Both the position numbers and the translations under genes were made by a program. The notes under the pieces are model-generated. The model saw only the letters and a program-made list of their open reading frames with translations, was not told where the DNA came from and searched no databases. Below are positions 24,209 to 36,404 of a stretch of DNA of 64,000 nt, piece by piece (within the stretch, counting starts at the first letter, position 1; each line of letters opens with the position of its first letter). Source of the DNA: Alentia gelatinosa (Eukaryota; Annelida; Polychaeta; Phyllodocida; Polynoidae); contig OX465590.1 of NCBI GenBank assembly GCA_950022655.1, positions 37,957,218 through 38,021,217 on the forward strand, read 5' to 3'.

Positions 24209-24581
24209 CCTGCATTTACATTAGACAACTAAAGTCTTGGCGACTGTAGATCGTCAAGCCAGTAGTCGTCAGGTGGTGGCAATGTCTACTGCAAAAAGTC
24301 ATGAACCTCAGAATGTACTTGAGTATTTACCCTGACGACTAAGTTTTCACAGAATCGCCGCCTGTCTAGATGACTAATTCATGCTGGCTGGAATAGTCGC
24401 GGGCATCAGAGCATGTCCACAAGTCTTGAGGGGGTGCCTCATTGAATAATTTGACATAATCTGCAGTCACCACACACTTGGCGTTTACGTTAGATGATTT
24501 CTATCATTTTACTGCTGAAAGTTGTTAGGAGGTGCAAAATGCATAATTGCCAGCCAGAATTTTCTAGTGTAAACGCTGAGT
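24209..24581. repeat. MITE-F copy 3, at the satellite's end
   Basis: Begins as a satellite unit, then continues as normal MITE-F ('ggcaatgtctactgcaaaa', 'cacagaatcgccgcctgtct') to a right end 'tctagtgtaaacgctgag'. Confidence 0.7.
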
Positions 24582-24793
24582 GAGAGAGCAACCTGACATT
24601 TACACCAGACGATTTTCATCTGGAGCTTATAAATATAGACTCGACCAACACGCCAGGGGCTTGTTGACTAAGTTTGGGTCGTACATGAAGACCCTTTTCT
24701 ACATGCCAACTAGACCCATGGACAATGTGGGTCAACTTTATTCAACACTTATGGAGGACTTCTGGTCAGGTAGAACATAGACAATAATCGATG
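24582..24793. other. no supported gene
   Basis: Includes a short MITE-F-like start at 24590 ('cctgacatttacaccagacg'). No domain. Confidence 0.4.
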
Positions 24794-24915
24794 GTTTTGT
24801 GGACAGGCGGACGTAAACCACGAGGGGTTGACGCATAGTAATACACGAGCGCTAGTGAGTGTATTACGACGTCAACCTCGAGTGATTTACAGAGCTGCCT
24901 GTCCACAAAATCATC
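24794..24915. repeat. fold-back element
   Basis: 'ttttgtggacaggcggacgt' on the left and 'gctgcctgtccacaaaa' on the right, with inner pairing 'taatacac' / 'gtgtatta' and 'gttgacg' / 'cgtcaac'. A one-arm relative lies at 7440-7515. Confidence 0.75.
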
Positions 24916-25606
24916 TTTTGTTGCATTTATTATCAATCTTTTCGAATAAATTAAAACCAGGATTGGCCATATTAAAGGGTATAACAATAGGGACTATTTC
25001 TTTGCTCTATAGCAAAAGGGACTATTTTCCCGTATACCATGGTTTTGAGGCCGTTTACCACAGGTTTGAATCCGTATACCACAGTTATGGTATCTGACAG
25101 GTTTTATACGATGGATCGTGGTTTACTGAGTCCCCATACATTCTCAATGGGGGCTTTGTATACGATGGAAAATAAAGTATCAGCTGAACGCGCATGAACA
25201 TTGTCAAACAATAACCCTCCAACAAGGTCTCCTTGTACGCTGTCCTTTTGCTGGCATTTATTCAACGACTCCCAGGACGGCTAAATTTCTGCATTGTAGA
25301 GAGTAGCCCTGTATTTACACTAGACGATTGTCATCCTGTGTATACAAAACACAGTCTGTGTCGTCATACCCGGAGCATACAAACATGTTGTATGGCTTGG
25401 CTCTGATACAAAGCGCCTACAGAAAGATAGTGCTCACTGAAGAATAGTACGTACCTAAAATGGACTAATATCGGTACGCCACTTCTCAGTATGGGGGGAT
25501 AATAGATACAATATTATCATGAAACATCACAAAATTTCATATGATTGTTTATATGGCGTGAGTTGTCTTCACGGAATGATTTCAAGAAGCGGAGCTGAGT
25601 GATATC
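24916..25606. other. no supported gene
   Basis: Tandem-like 'gtataccatggttttgaggc' variants occur at about 25030-25090. A MITE-F-like end at 25311 ('cctgtatttacactagac') pairs distantly with ends near 25979 and 26143. Confidence 0.4.
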
Positions 25607-25651
25607 TGTAGCGAAAGACAACGAACATGCCGTTCGTTGTCTTTCGCTACA
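25607..25651. repeat. perfect 20-bp inverted repeat
   Basis: 'tgtagcgaaagacaacgaac', 5-bp spacer, then its exact inverse. It is directly followed by 'acaattcgtaaacaattacg' repeated about twice. Confidence 0.9.
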
Positions 25652-26210
25652 ACAATTCGTAAACAATTACGTAAACAATTCGTAAACAATTACGTGAAAT
25701 TGAGTGATGTTTAGATTTTATCCTACCCCAACATGTATTTCTAACTTCATATGTCACCTGTGGCATATACATATTTTATGGCATAACCGTGGCATACAGT
25801 CACACCATGTTAAGTCTATGGAGATTTATATGAGGGGTAGGATAAAGACTGGTTTAAGATACAAAGCGGTTGTATACTCCTCCGAGTTGACTCTGCGCAA
25901 CATGCCTGCATGCCCTCGGATATTACTGCCCGTCAATATAGCAACACTCGATGCCTTTCAGCCATAATAGGTTAGAAATCGTCTAGTTTAAAGGCCAGGG
26001 GCGTGGCGACTACAGATGATATGATTATGTCAGATAATGCAATATGTCACCGCCTGGCTATTATGCAGGTGATATAACACCTAAGATATGATGCTAGAAT
26101 TAAAATCAATCATAAAAAAAATCAATTTCCATAAAGATTCGTCTAGTGTAAATGCTTGAGGAAATTCTTGGATCAACGATTATTGCAGACAATATTGCTT
26201 TAAGGCCCTA
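25652..26210. other. no supported gene
   Basis: Contains MITE-F-like ends ('cgtctagtttaaaggcca' near 25980, 'cgtctagtgtaaatgct' near 26143). Otherwise no signal. Confidence 0.4.
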
Positions 26211-26747
26211 TTCCATTGGCCGACAAAAAACATGTAGATTCTTTGTGTTCTCCTAATAGCCTTTTCGGCTTTTAGGAAAACACAAAAAATCTTCACCTTT
26301 TTTTTTATTTGGGTCAGATTCGTTAGGATATAGACTCCGATTTTCCATCATATCCTGTAACAGATTTACCTCCTAGTTCCTTGCTTATTCAAATTTATAT
26401 TCGTCACTTTTTACCTATAACGGTTCCTACTAGCGTATTGGGGTTCTACTCTCCGAAATAACAAATTTTTTTCATTTTTTTTTCAGGATGATCTTTATTC
26501 TGGAGGTTCTCTACTAGGATGCAGTGCAGCCACTGAATCTTTCTTGTACCTAGTTGTATAGAATAAAAATGAACCAGCGCATAATTATGATACTTTACTT
26601 AAACTAACATTTACCTATAACATTTTATAAATTGGAGAATGATGATAATGATGATGAAGAGCATGACAAGAGATTTAGCAAAGATCTAATTTAGATTAAT
26701 AGATAAATCAATCCTTACTTTTCGTTGGCCAATGGAAACGGGCTTTA
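26211..26747. repeat. MITE-E copy 3 (long)
   Basis: Left 'taaggccctattccattggc', right 'ggccaatggaaacgggcttt' then 'a'. Longer than other copies, with an AT-rich middle. Another copy of similar ends spans about 26804-27002. Confidence 0.6.
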
Positions 26748-26999
26748 ATCGGACACCACCTGACGTCTATAGGCATTATGATCTACAGTCGTCATGTATC
26801 TGGTCGTTTTCAATGGCCGACCAAAAGGACGAAGAATTTTTGCGTTCTCCTAATAGCCCATCTATATTTTGCGTCAGCAGTGTTGAAGGTCCGTTGGTAG
26901 TCCCTGACTGTATATTGGTGATGACCAATGGAAAGGAGCTTTTAGGAAAAAGACAAAAAAAAATCTACTCCCTTTTCGTCAACCAATTGAAACAGGCCT

Positions 27000-27433
27000 T
27001 AAGGGGGGGGGGGCGTCCACCAACCACGACAAGGCTACAACAAGAGCAGATAAGAAAGTTCCAATCGGTGCTTTGTTGCAGCATTATCGTGAGGAGGGGA
27101 CTTGTCGTGAGCCCTTGTCGCAGCCTGTCGGGAAGTGCACGCTCTACCTAAATATTCTATCGTAGACCTCTGCGACAACCTCCTGACACGCCACGACACG
27201 CCACGTCACGGCTCTAAAATCGAACATGTTCGATTTTGTCGTAACCTTGTCGGAAGGCCCCTGACAGGCCCCCGACAAGCTTCATGTCGCAGCCTGTCGT
27301 GACCTTGTCGTAGCCTCTTGTCGGGAACTGTGGTCCACCAACCACGACAAGGCTTCCAATCGTAGAGCTGTCGTGGACCTTGTCGGAAAGCCATTGTCAT
27401 AGCCTTGTCGTGGTTGGTGGACGCCCCCCCCTA
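27000..27433. repeat. MITE-C copy 3
   Basis: 'ggcgtccaccaaccacgaca' on the left and 'tgtcgtggttggtggacgcc' on the right, with a run of G (left) and C (right) at the outer edges. Internal 'gaacatgttcgattttgtcg' matches copy 1. Confidence 0.8.
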
Positions 27434-28299
27434 ATCGGGCACTGCCTGACGACTTTTGGCCAGACGATGTACAGTCGTCACAGTGCTCATCGTCTAGTGT
27501 AAACGACGCGGTAGAATGTGGCTGAAGGCACTTCACGAGTAATCACTCTGCGGCTTTTTCAGTGAAGAATATAACATGCGATCTACTTCCTCTTGCCGAC
27601 CACAGGTATTTTTTCTACAGACTATGGGAGTAGGGGAGGGATACTTTGTTGTGCTTAGTCACGTATCGGAACTACTTGCTGTGATTGACACATGGAACTC
27701 TGTTTCGTATTCGTACAGAATTAAATTGAAGATGTCTAAAGCCATCGTCTGTTATGTTATACGTAGAAATTAATTGTTTATTACGTCAGTAGGACCTGTC
27801 AATGATTCAATGACTTTATTGAGCGCAGGAAATCGCGCTCATATACGTCATCTAGAGTTTAGAGTGCTCACACAGGCTTCCAGATTACTGCAAAGAATCT
27901 AACCCTTCACTATCCATTCACCAATTATAAAGACCTGGTGAAATGGTCAGGTGTCCAGTATCCCAGTATCCCGTATCCCTGCCCCACTACTGACTTGGTT
28001 CTTTTAAATAGAACTTTCATGGCTGAGTGACCATGTCAACATGTTCAGTGTGGTGTAGCAAATTAACATAAATCACATATCAACAAAATATATGATACTC
28101 AAGATGAAAAACAGCATTCTATGAATGGTTCAAGATCACAGAGTAGAGACAATTATGGTAATGATCAGGTGTGAGTACAAATGGTGAATATTGATTTGAT
28201 TAAGTGGATCTAACAGTATGGCTCATAGTCAACCTGAAGAAATTTCTCAATGGACCATGATAATAGTGCCAAATATGTGGCTGTGGCAGTGCTGCCCTT
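27434..28299. other. no supported gene
   Basis: Begins with MITE-F-like sequence ending 'cgtctagtgtaaacgacg' near 27491. The plus frame 27576-27773 has no domain. Confidence 0.4.
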
Positions 28300-28389
28300 C
28301 TCACGACAAGGCTGCGACAATACTGCGATTGGAACTTTCATGTCGGCATTTGTTGTAGCCTTGTCGTGGTTGGTGGACGCCCGCCTTTA
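28300..28389. repeat. MITE-C copy 4, internal deletion
   Basis: 'cacgacaaggctgcgacaa' to 'ccttgtcgtggttggtggac' then 'gcccgccttta'. A 90-bp remnant retaining the right terminal repeat. Confidence 0.7.
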
Positions 28390-29289
28390 CAGATTAACAT
28401 ACCTGGTTAATGTTAATATGATAATTGTTAGTTAATAAATCGTAATCGTATTTATACATCTACATCCAAGTGGATGACACAAGAGGACCGTATTTGACAT
28501 TTATTGCTCACAATTGTTTTGCATTTCTCTGTTTTATTTGCCTTGATAATTGCGGAAGTGCATCAGTCACTGTCGCCTCGTTCATATCGTTCCGCGTTCA
28601 AACTCTATGAAGAATGATGACTGCGACGAAAACTATGCACTACTGACCCTGATATACGGTACTATGTATAACATGAACATGATGTAGGTTTGATAACGTG
28701 GCGGAACGAAAAAAGTTACACTAACATGAATATGATGTCAACATATTACTAACAGTAACAAATGGAAGAATGGGCGCATCGCCTGAATTTAATCTACTGA
28801 TTTGTAAAAATGAAAAAAATGAAAAAGGGATGGATGGGCTTTACAGATGACCTCCAGGGTAAAAGATCAATAATAAGAACCGAGAAAAAAGCATTGAAAG
28901 AAATCACAATCACGAGAAATTACCAGCACAAGTTAACTATCCAGAGGTTGAGGGGAGGGAGAAAGCACGAATCTGCGCAGTGATTGATGTATCTTTTTCA
29001 GGTGCAATTCGTGCGAGATGTGAATGATGGCTGGAGCCCCTCGCCCTACACCCCTCACACGCCCTCCTCCCCACCCCAGTCTCTCCCCCATCCCCAGCTC
29101 CTCTGAGTCACTCTGCTCTGCTACACCACACAGCAGCCAGACGGTCACCAATTAGGGGTCCGGGGAACGACTGCCATCCATTAGGCCTGGCGCCATAGAC
29201 CTCTACGTGGTTAGATACAATGTGGGGACTATAGGGCAGATAGGTAATGTTTTCTGGGCACTGCCATTTTGCCCTACCCCCAAACGAGT
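28390..29289. other. no supported gene
   Basis: The minus frame 28933-29151 lies over C-rich sequence ('ccccaccccagtctctcccc') and is low complexity. No domain. Confidence 0.4.
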
Positions 29290-29708
29290 TGATGTTTCTT
29301 CACTACTGGAGGTGTAAAAGTAAGAAGTGATACTGTCACAACTCTGGCCTTTCTGACTTATGTTTGCAGAGCCTTTTATGTGAGAAATGTCATATCCTGG
29401 GTTTCATCTTTATGTCATACTATTCTATAATGGGTGTAAAAAGAAAAGGGTATCATTGTAAAGCTTTAAAAGACAGTCGCATTTAAAAGTAAAAAGCCAG
29501 AATGCAGCGATGTCTTGCGTTTCACCTTTAAGTCATATTATTCTGGAATGGGTATAGAGAGACAAGGGCATTATTCTAAATTTAAAGCCAGTTGTATTTA
29601 GTAACAGTAAAGAGCCAGAATACAGGTTCCGTCCCCCGAATGGTGGATCCATACTCCCGGCCACCGCTTGACTGCTTCAGGAACTAACAATGGCTCTGTC
29701 CTCTAAAG
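29290..29708. repeat. MITE-H copy 2 (partial)
   Basis: Shares 'gtcacaactctggcct', 'ttatgtcata', 'aaagagccagaatacaggtt' and the right end 'ggaactaacaatggctctgt' with 13655-14511. Contains an internal duplication (about 29345-29520 vs 29520-29625). No left end recognised. Confidence 0.6.
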
Positions 29709-31141
29709 GGACTGTGTCTCTGCATGAAGATCTTTCATGAACTTCCTCTCTCTTGCTTTACTCTGAGACAAAATTCATCATAGAATAGTTCCTTGATAGT
29801 AAAACAATCATATAGTATTTTTGGTTGATCATGCCTGTGTTCCAGGCAACCTAACTTGAGCTACCAAGTTGTTTTTGTTTGTTATACTTTAGGATATTAG
29901 TCAAGATTCCTGAAAAACACAGTGGAGCATCATATAATCAATCCCATCTCATGATCAGTTACCTTTTTGTGCCTTTCTATACATCTTCGGAAATAATTGA
30001 TAACAAGGCCTACAAGTAACCAATTCATCACCCCCGTAAAAAAGGTCCTTGTGGAAAAAATAGTATGTGAGAAGATCATTTGGACTTTTCTTTAAAAACC
30101 TAAATTTTCATTTGAATATTAAGCCTATGGGACAAAAATAACCAGAGGTGAGATACTACAGAAGAAGAAAGAAGAAAATACAGAAATAACCTCATCATCA
30201 TGAAATAGATGAAAGTTCTCTGATAAAAACAGCCCAAACAATATTTAAGCACTATTAGATATCAATATCCATCAATCGAGTAAACCATTGCCATATTCAA
30301 ATTCTACTTTCTTAGCACTACTCATGATGTAGGAATGCACTCTTACAGCCATGACGTATTCAAGTTTGCTGATAAAACAAAGAACCTTAAAGAACACAAA
30401 GAACCTTAAAATGTTTTGTGTTCTCTCTGGCCAGCTCAAAGTATTTTTCGTCACATTCACAAAGTTGATAATTGACATCCAGATTTACATGTGGTAATCA
30501 ACCATTTACAGCTACGGGTAAAATGATTGTGCAAATTTGTATTAACGCTGATTTAACTCACAAATATGCATGGTTTATGGGAAACATCCTTAGCCAGCTA
30601 TGATTTCTAGTTGCCATGGTTTGAAGTTATTGTTCTTCTCTAACTGTTGAACCGTAATTGATACATTCGTCATTGTGGCTTGTCATCTGTCAGCTATTGG
30701 CTGAGCGGGTATTACTGATTTTGATTTTTTTTTAGGCAAAGAGTGTCATCTCATTCCGGGATCATTATAATAGAAGAGTATATAACATAAGATAATATAG
30801 TGAGAAATGAAATGTGATGGTAATGAAGTAATAATGTACCTGTCATAATACAACAGACCACGTACTTACATACAGAAAATAGAAACCTTATATTTTAATA
30901 ATATTCATTTTAGATATCTCTTTAAGTCATCCTTCTTTTTACAACTTTGGGCTTCATAAGGTAATTCATTCTGGCTCTGTTTTTCCGGTTTCTTCTTCAG
31001 GAAATCCTATGATATGGCAAGAAATATTTGGAGAAAAGGGAGGGGCTCCACAAATAAGGGCAGCCCAGAGGCGCAATAATCTAGGAAATGTAGACCTTTT
31101 TCTGTATTCCCTAGAGACCAATGGACTATGTGAATGAACTT
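29709..31141. other. no supported gene
   Basis: AT-rich DNA. Short minus frames at 30272-30478 and 30966-31157 have no recognisable domain. Confidence 0.4.
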
Positions 31142-31348
31142 TAGGCCCGACGTCCACCTACTACGATATGGCTCCGATATGGTCTACGATGCACCTTCTG
31201 AAAAAAAATCAAAATCACGTCGGGAGGTCACCTAATATCAGGGCAGTTGACCACGTTTCTGCGATTAGGCACAAAAAAACAACCCTATAATGCATGGTGA
31301 AGTGGGATGTCTAGACATATGTCTACGGTTTGCACCTACCCAATATGT

Positions 31349-33368
31349 TTTTTTTGTGTTTTGATAAATTTCTTTATTGAGTCATGAAGTGTACACATCT
31401 TTTAAAATTACACCATTTGGGTTGATTTCCTCAACAAAGAGGCAGAAGGCCTCAGCCATTTCTTGGCCAAGCTATATACTAATAGATTTATAACCAGCTT
31501 ATAACATACTATAGTAGTAACATAAAAATTTGAACAGAAAGGAAAATAAAGTAAAATAATAATAAGAAATACAAGGTTATCAGTCAGGAGCAATGTTTGG
31601 GTACAGTAAATATCTAGTACAGTTTTAGTGCTTCCGAATACAAATTCAAATTCAGATTCAAATTCAAGATTCAGCATAAACTAGGTCTGCCAAATTCTTT
31701 CCTTCATAATGGCTCTGGTTAGGGCCTTAAACATTTTTAGGGATTCAGTATTTCGTACAATAGGGGCTAAGTTGTTCCATGCCACACCACCATGAAAAAT
31801 TACCGATCTCATGTAAGCTCTCCCATTTGGGCGATCAATATGTAAGACAGGAGCATCTGTAAGCCTAGTATTCACCTGGTTTTTTTTTATGTTTTCAATC
31901 ATCCGTGATTTCTTATACATATAGTTCAGTAAATGTGCGTTTCTTCTGTCTTTTAGCAATGGAATCTCAGCTAATCTATGTAAGTTACTTATAGATATAT
32001 AGGGATTCGCTTTAAGACATATACGAAGAGCACAATTTTGTAGTTTTTGTAATTGGTCAGTAAATTTAGTCGGGGCACTATCGTAGATGACATCACAATA
32101 ATCAAGGTAGGGTAGAATTGAAGTACAATAGACAGCCAAGGCGGCTTTTTTTTATAAGAAATATCGCATCTTGGACAGTTGGTACAATCTGAAGGATACA
32201 TTTCTACGTATAGCAGCAAATTGATGCCTAAAGTCTAGATTATTATCCAGAGAGAAACCAAGATATTTATAAGAATGAACCTGAGATACTTCTTTCTCAT
32301 TAATAAAAAGTTTACAGGTTTTTCCCAGCTGAGTCTTTCTCTTAGCTGTAAAACACATGTGTTTTTTTTTTTTTATATTGATGCTAAGCTTGTTTTAGGT
32401 ACACCACGTTTGGAGCATATCCAGATCATTCTGCGTTTCTTGATACAGTATCTTCTCATTATTGCCATGCCTGAATATTACTGTGTCATCAGCAAAAAGG
32501 ATCACTTTGTTATTTTTCATGACCTCTAGAAGGTCATTTACATAAAGGAGGAACAACAAAGGCCCAAGAATTGATCCTTGCGGCACACCATGTTTTATAG
32601 TATTGACAGATGAGAAACGGTTGTTAACTTTTACCTTCTACTCTCTTAAGGCTAGATAATCCTCAAACCAGTGGTAACAACTGCCCACAATACCATAGCG
32701 AGATAATTTTTTTAAGAGGATACCATGGTTGACAGTATCAAATGCTTTGCGTAAGTCAACAAAAACCGCTAGAGTTGACATACCCATATTCTTATGCGTT
32801 AGCACACCATCTGTAAATTTCGAGATCGCATCTACAGTAGATTTGTTACTTCTAAAACCAAATTGACTGTCCGTAAGAATACCATTTGAAACAACATGGT
32901 TGACCAAGTGCTTGTATACAATTTTCTCCATTAGTTTGTGAGTGATTGGGAGTAGGGAGATTGGTCTCAGGTTATTAGCCTGGTATGGATCACCCCCTTT
33001 GGGTATGGGGACAACCGTAGCTAACTTCCAACACTTAGGTATATCAGCAGTATCAAAAATACAGTTATAAAGTTCCTCGTAAATATGGGGAATTGCTTTG
33101 ACTGAATCAACAAACACTCTAGCCGAGATTTGTGGTATCATGGATTGCTTATGTGGGCTAATTTTTTTAACCATACTAACAATTTCTTCTGAGGAAGTGA
33201 CAATGGAATCAATACTATCGTCAGTCTCATCACCATAAGGTTTCCATGGTAAGTACATATCGGCTGCAAGCTGAGAACCTATATCCGAAAAAAAGTCATT
33301 AATATAATCTGGTACTCTCTGATCATCAACTTGCTCGCCCAAATCATTTTTGAGTCTGATAAACTCAC
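31349..33368 (-). mobile_element. 5'-truncated non-LTR retrotransposon (CR1/Jockey-like)
   Basis: Minus-strand insertion. The 3' end is an A tail (T8 at 31348-31355 on +) preceded by an AATAAA signal (about 31373). The 5' end is cut inside ORF2 at the insertion boundary. A short direct repeat 'atatgt' at 31343-31348 and 33369-33374 is the probable target-site duplication. The endonuclease and ORF1 are absent. 5' truncation is the usual outcome of target-primed reverse transcription. Confidence 0.85.
31681..33342 (-). pseudogene. LINE reverse transcriptase ORF2 (decayed)
   Basis: Four minus frames in series (33342-32638, 32586-32395, 32358-32152, 32139-31681) together cover the RT core and C-terminus. 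Motif A is VDLRKAFDTVNHG, motif B is MPQGSILGPLLF, motif C is FADD. Upstream 'LRPISLLP' and 'QFGFRSNKST' are also typical. The C-terminal part has 'LPYLDY', 'LQKLQN' and 'AWNNLAP'. It lacks the N-terminal endonuclease and is broken by frameshifts or stops between the frames, so it cannot make an active enzyme. The family (non-LTR RT) is certain; the clade is a judgement from motif style. Confidence 0.9.
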
Positions 33369-33452
33369 TATATGTGTCCGATATTTACTTTTTGTATTGG
33401 TGCCATATCGGTATGTCTAAATTTCTATTGTAGTAGGTGGACGCCAGGCCTA

Positions 33453-36299
33453 ATTCAACACTTATATGTAAAACCTTATTGACGGCTAAAATACTGTCTT
33501 AGTGAACGAACTTAAATATAATTAAATTCATATCCATTGTAGGGTCTTCATGTATGATCCTAAATCATTAATCGTGCTCCAGGTGTGCGAGAAATACGCA
33601 GGGTGAAACTACTCCGAACAGGTAGACCTGTCATACCAGCTTATAAATATGCCGCCGAAAATATATCTCTTAAGTCATGGATCAATTCCTTAAGTCTGAG
33701 TTCTTAAAAATCTATTAAGGATACAATCCACATCCTAGAAACGGGGGGAGGGTTTTCCATTGAGGACACCTATACCTCTACCAACACAATCGGCCGGGAG
33801 GCGGCGGGGGAGAGGATATTTCCTCTCATTTACGCCGGGTGTGAAATACAGCCAAGACGCGTCTGTATATAAACACTGGGCGTTTATATATAAAAACAAG
33901 TCAATATTCAGCCAATACATGCACTTCCACGATGGCATATATAGGAACTAGGAGCTAATAGTATATTCATCATTGATGAATGAGCGTGCAATTATAAATG
34001 AATAACAATTGAAAGTTTTATTGAATATACAGATCCTTTACTATAACACACTTGCACCAAGTCAACTTGCCAATTCTTCAACTGCCTATCCAGGATCGAA
34101 ACAGATCAAGCAACAGTGGGTCATGAGGTATTTCGGTCTTGAGTGATTGGTCATGGTCAGTTGGGCACACCTTTAAGACCCTGAGACACTGGCACCCTGC
34201 TCTCTTCTCAATAGCGCAGTGAATAGCACACAGATAGTAAAAGGATAGTTTTCTGGAAGCACACTAAAAGTTCAATGTGACCACTCTAACCCTGACTCTA
34301 ACCTCTAGATGATGTATTTAGCGCGTGCATGCACGCTCTAATAAACTAGTGGTTTTCGTGCAGTGGTAGGAATCCTAGATATAGGAGCATTATATAACAA
34401 CATCCCCAATAATGAATGTGTAGAGGCTAGACAGAACAAGTTAGAGGAAACCTGAGTTGAAATGATAGAGACGTTTTTTTAAAGACCGTCACACAGAGAA
34501 AACGCTAACAGTGAAATTTCTTTAAAGTTATGAATCAAATGATGAGGAATATGTTGAATGATTAAAGATGGAAGATGTGATCGACATGAAATGATCACAA
34601 GATTATGGATATGTTCTCAGAAACTGATGTTTATAATATGTCTGTATCCGTCCTGTGAAGTTGTCCTTCATTAAAACAAAATTATTGAGTCAGTTCACAA
34701 ATATACATTCGCGGTCTACTACCTTCTCATGGAATAACGCCAGTTAAATCCTGCGAATTTTTGTCGCGTGTATGCTGTTGCCTTAATCAAAAAAGATAAA
34801 GACTCTAGCCTAATGGACTTACTGAAAATGGTACTTACAAAGAACAAGATACAAAGCAATATTGACTTTAAGCCTATTATGCGTTGGTTGGGAATACATA
34901 TCTCTGACTTAAGTGAGAAATGTATATGGTTTTGTACAATAAAAAAAGAGCGACGCTCATTTAACAAGTGGAAATCTTAACTAGAAGCATAGATCTACAA
35001 GATAAAACAATAAAACAAATGTTTCCAGGGTGGGCAGCAAACTCCTTAAATAAGCCCCTTTTCCAGATTAGCCCAGGGACTAGAGCAGGGAATAAGACTT
35101 GGTGGGAACGAGTTCAAATCTCTATGTAATGGCTATGGTTAGCGACTGATACTTGTTCCCACGATTAAACCAAAATTTGATTGACGATAATAGAGACCAT
35201 TTTCATTTTGCTCTATGCCAACAAGGTTTTCATCTGAATTATCTCTATTCTGTTCTTGTAGTGATCTTCCTTTTGTTTCTATGCTTAACAGATCTACAGA
35301 GACAGGTTTAGGATTCCGGCACTGTAGGATCAAATCACGAATAATGCACACAATCTCGCCAATTATTGTCCTTAACCCTTTCCTTACCAGGGGTTTGGGG
35401 CTAATTGGGGAAATGTGCACCAAATACATTTTTCTCTACTGTGTTGGTAATAATAGATTGATTAAAAAGATAATTTACACATGTATAGATATGATGATTA
35501 GGTATATGGAACCACTAATAGGATTCGAAATTTCAGTTGCCATGGCAACCAATTTAAGGTAATTTTGCATAGAAAATGCATTTTTTAAGGATTTTTCACA
35601 TTTCTTTGACATATAAGGAACACCCAAACTTATTTAAGTATCATAATTTAACTTGAGACCTTGTCAGAATACAGATAGCGGTTAGCAGAGACATTTATTA
35701 GCAGATAATCTCATATTTTATATATAGGGAAGGCTTCACAGGGGTAGCTTGTACATGTACATATATGTCATTTTGCCATGCAATTATATTCCCAATATGG
35801 AGCTTCAATGATAAATGCATACTGTTATTCTTTCACATGTAACTCTCAAGCACTTTTATCTATCGAAACAATATTTGAGTATGTTCTGAGTATAATGATC
35901 CTGATTACATTGACATGTTGATACTTTTCCAATTTGGTTGCCATGGCTGCTACCAACTAAAAATTGGAGGTCAGAAATAGCCCTCCAGGACCTATATATA
36001 GGTCTATGGTAAGGAAAGGGTTAACCTTCTCACCGTCCATCCATTATCAAACACTCCCTCTTTTCATGCTTAGCTGCACATCTGAACCTACCATATCTAA
36101 ACAATCCAAGAGCAAATGCAGGCAGAAAATTGCGCAAGATATATATGTATATAAAGGTGTTCACTGGTGTTCACTGGTGCTTTGAATCATTCCCTCAAGA
36201 CCTACCAACAAGAGTCATTGCTCAAGATATCCTCTTTTGCAAGTCACACTTTATCCAGTCAGGTAAGTCCCACCTATTCATATTTTACGAGATACAATT
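33453..36299. other. no supported gene
   Basis: Scattered short frames (33735-33951, 34719-34980, 35139-35562, 35964-36336) overlap on opposite strands and have no domain. AT-rich DNA without terminal repeats that I can see. Confidence 0.4.
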
Positions 36300-36404
36300 T
36301 ACCATTCAGCTTGGAATGAACTTTCATCAACGATAAATTCTAATGAGACAATGAAGAAATTTAAAGGACATGTGAAGGCCTTGCGAAAATCATTCCTAAG
36401 ATGA
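36300..36404 (+). pseudogene. LINE ORF2 C-terminal tail
   Basis: A 34-codon plus frame beginning Tyr-His-Ser-Ala-Trp-Asn-Glu-Leu, then Thr-Ile-Asn, and a Phe-Lys-Gly-His-Val-Lys stretch before TGA at 36402. This is the terminal pattern of non-LTR ORF2 proteins. Upstream sequence to about 36000 could be the rest of the fragment, but I could not follow an RT core. Confidence 0.5.

Larger units (their letters stand above)
31142..33452. repeat. MITE-D copy 2, split by a LINE
   Basis: The left part (31142-31348) begins 'taggcccgacgtccaccta'. The right part (33369-33452) ends 'taggtggacgccaggccta'. Together they correspond to the uninterrupted copy at 8906-9195. The join falls at the equivalent of 'ccgatatgtcaccgatat'. 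Confidence 0.8.

Noticed and set aside
31681..33342. Group II intron or viral RT
   Set aside because: Motif order, C-terminal pattern, AATAAA and A tail fit a non-LTR retrotransposon.
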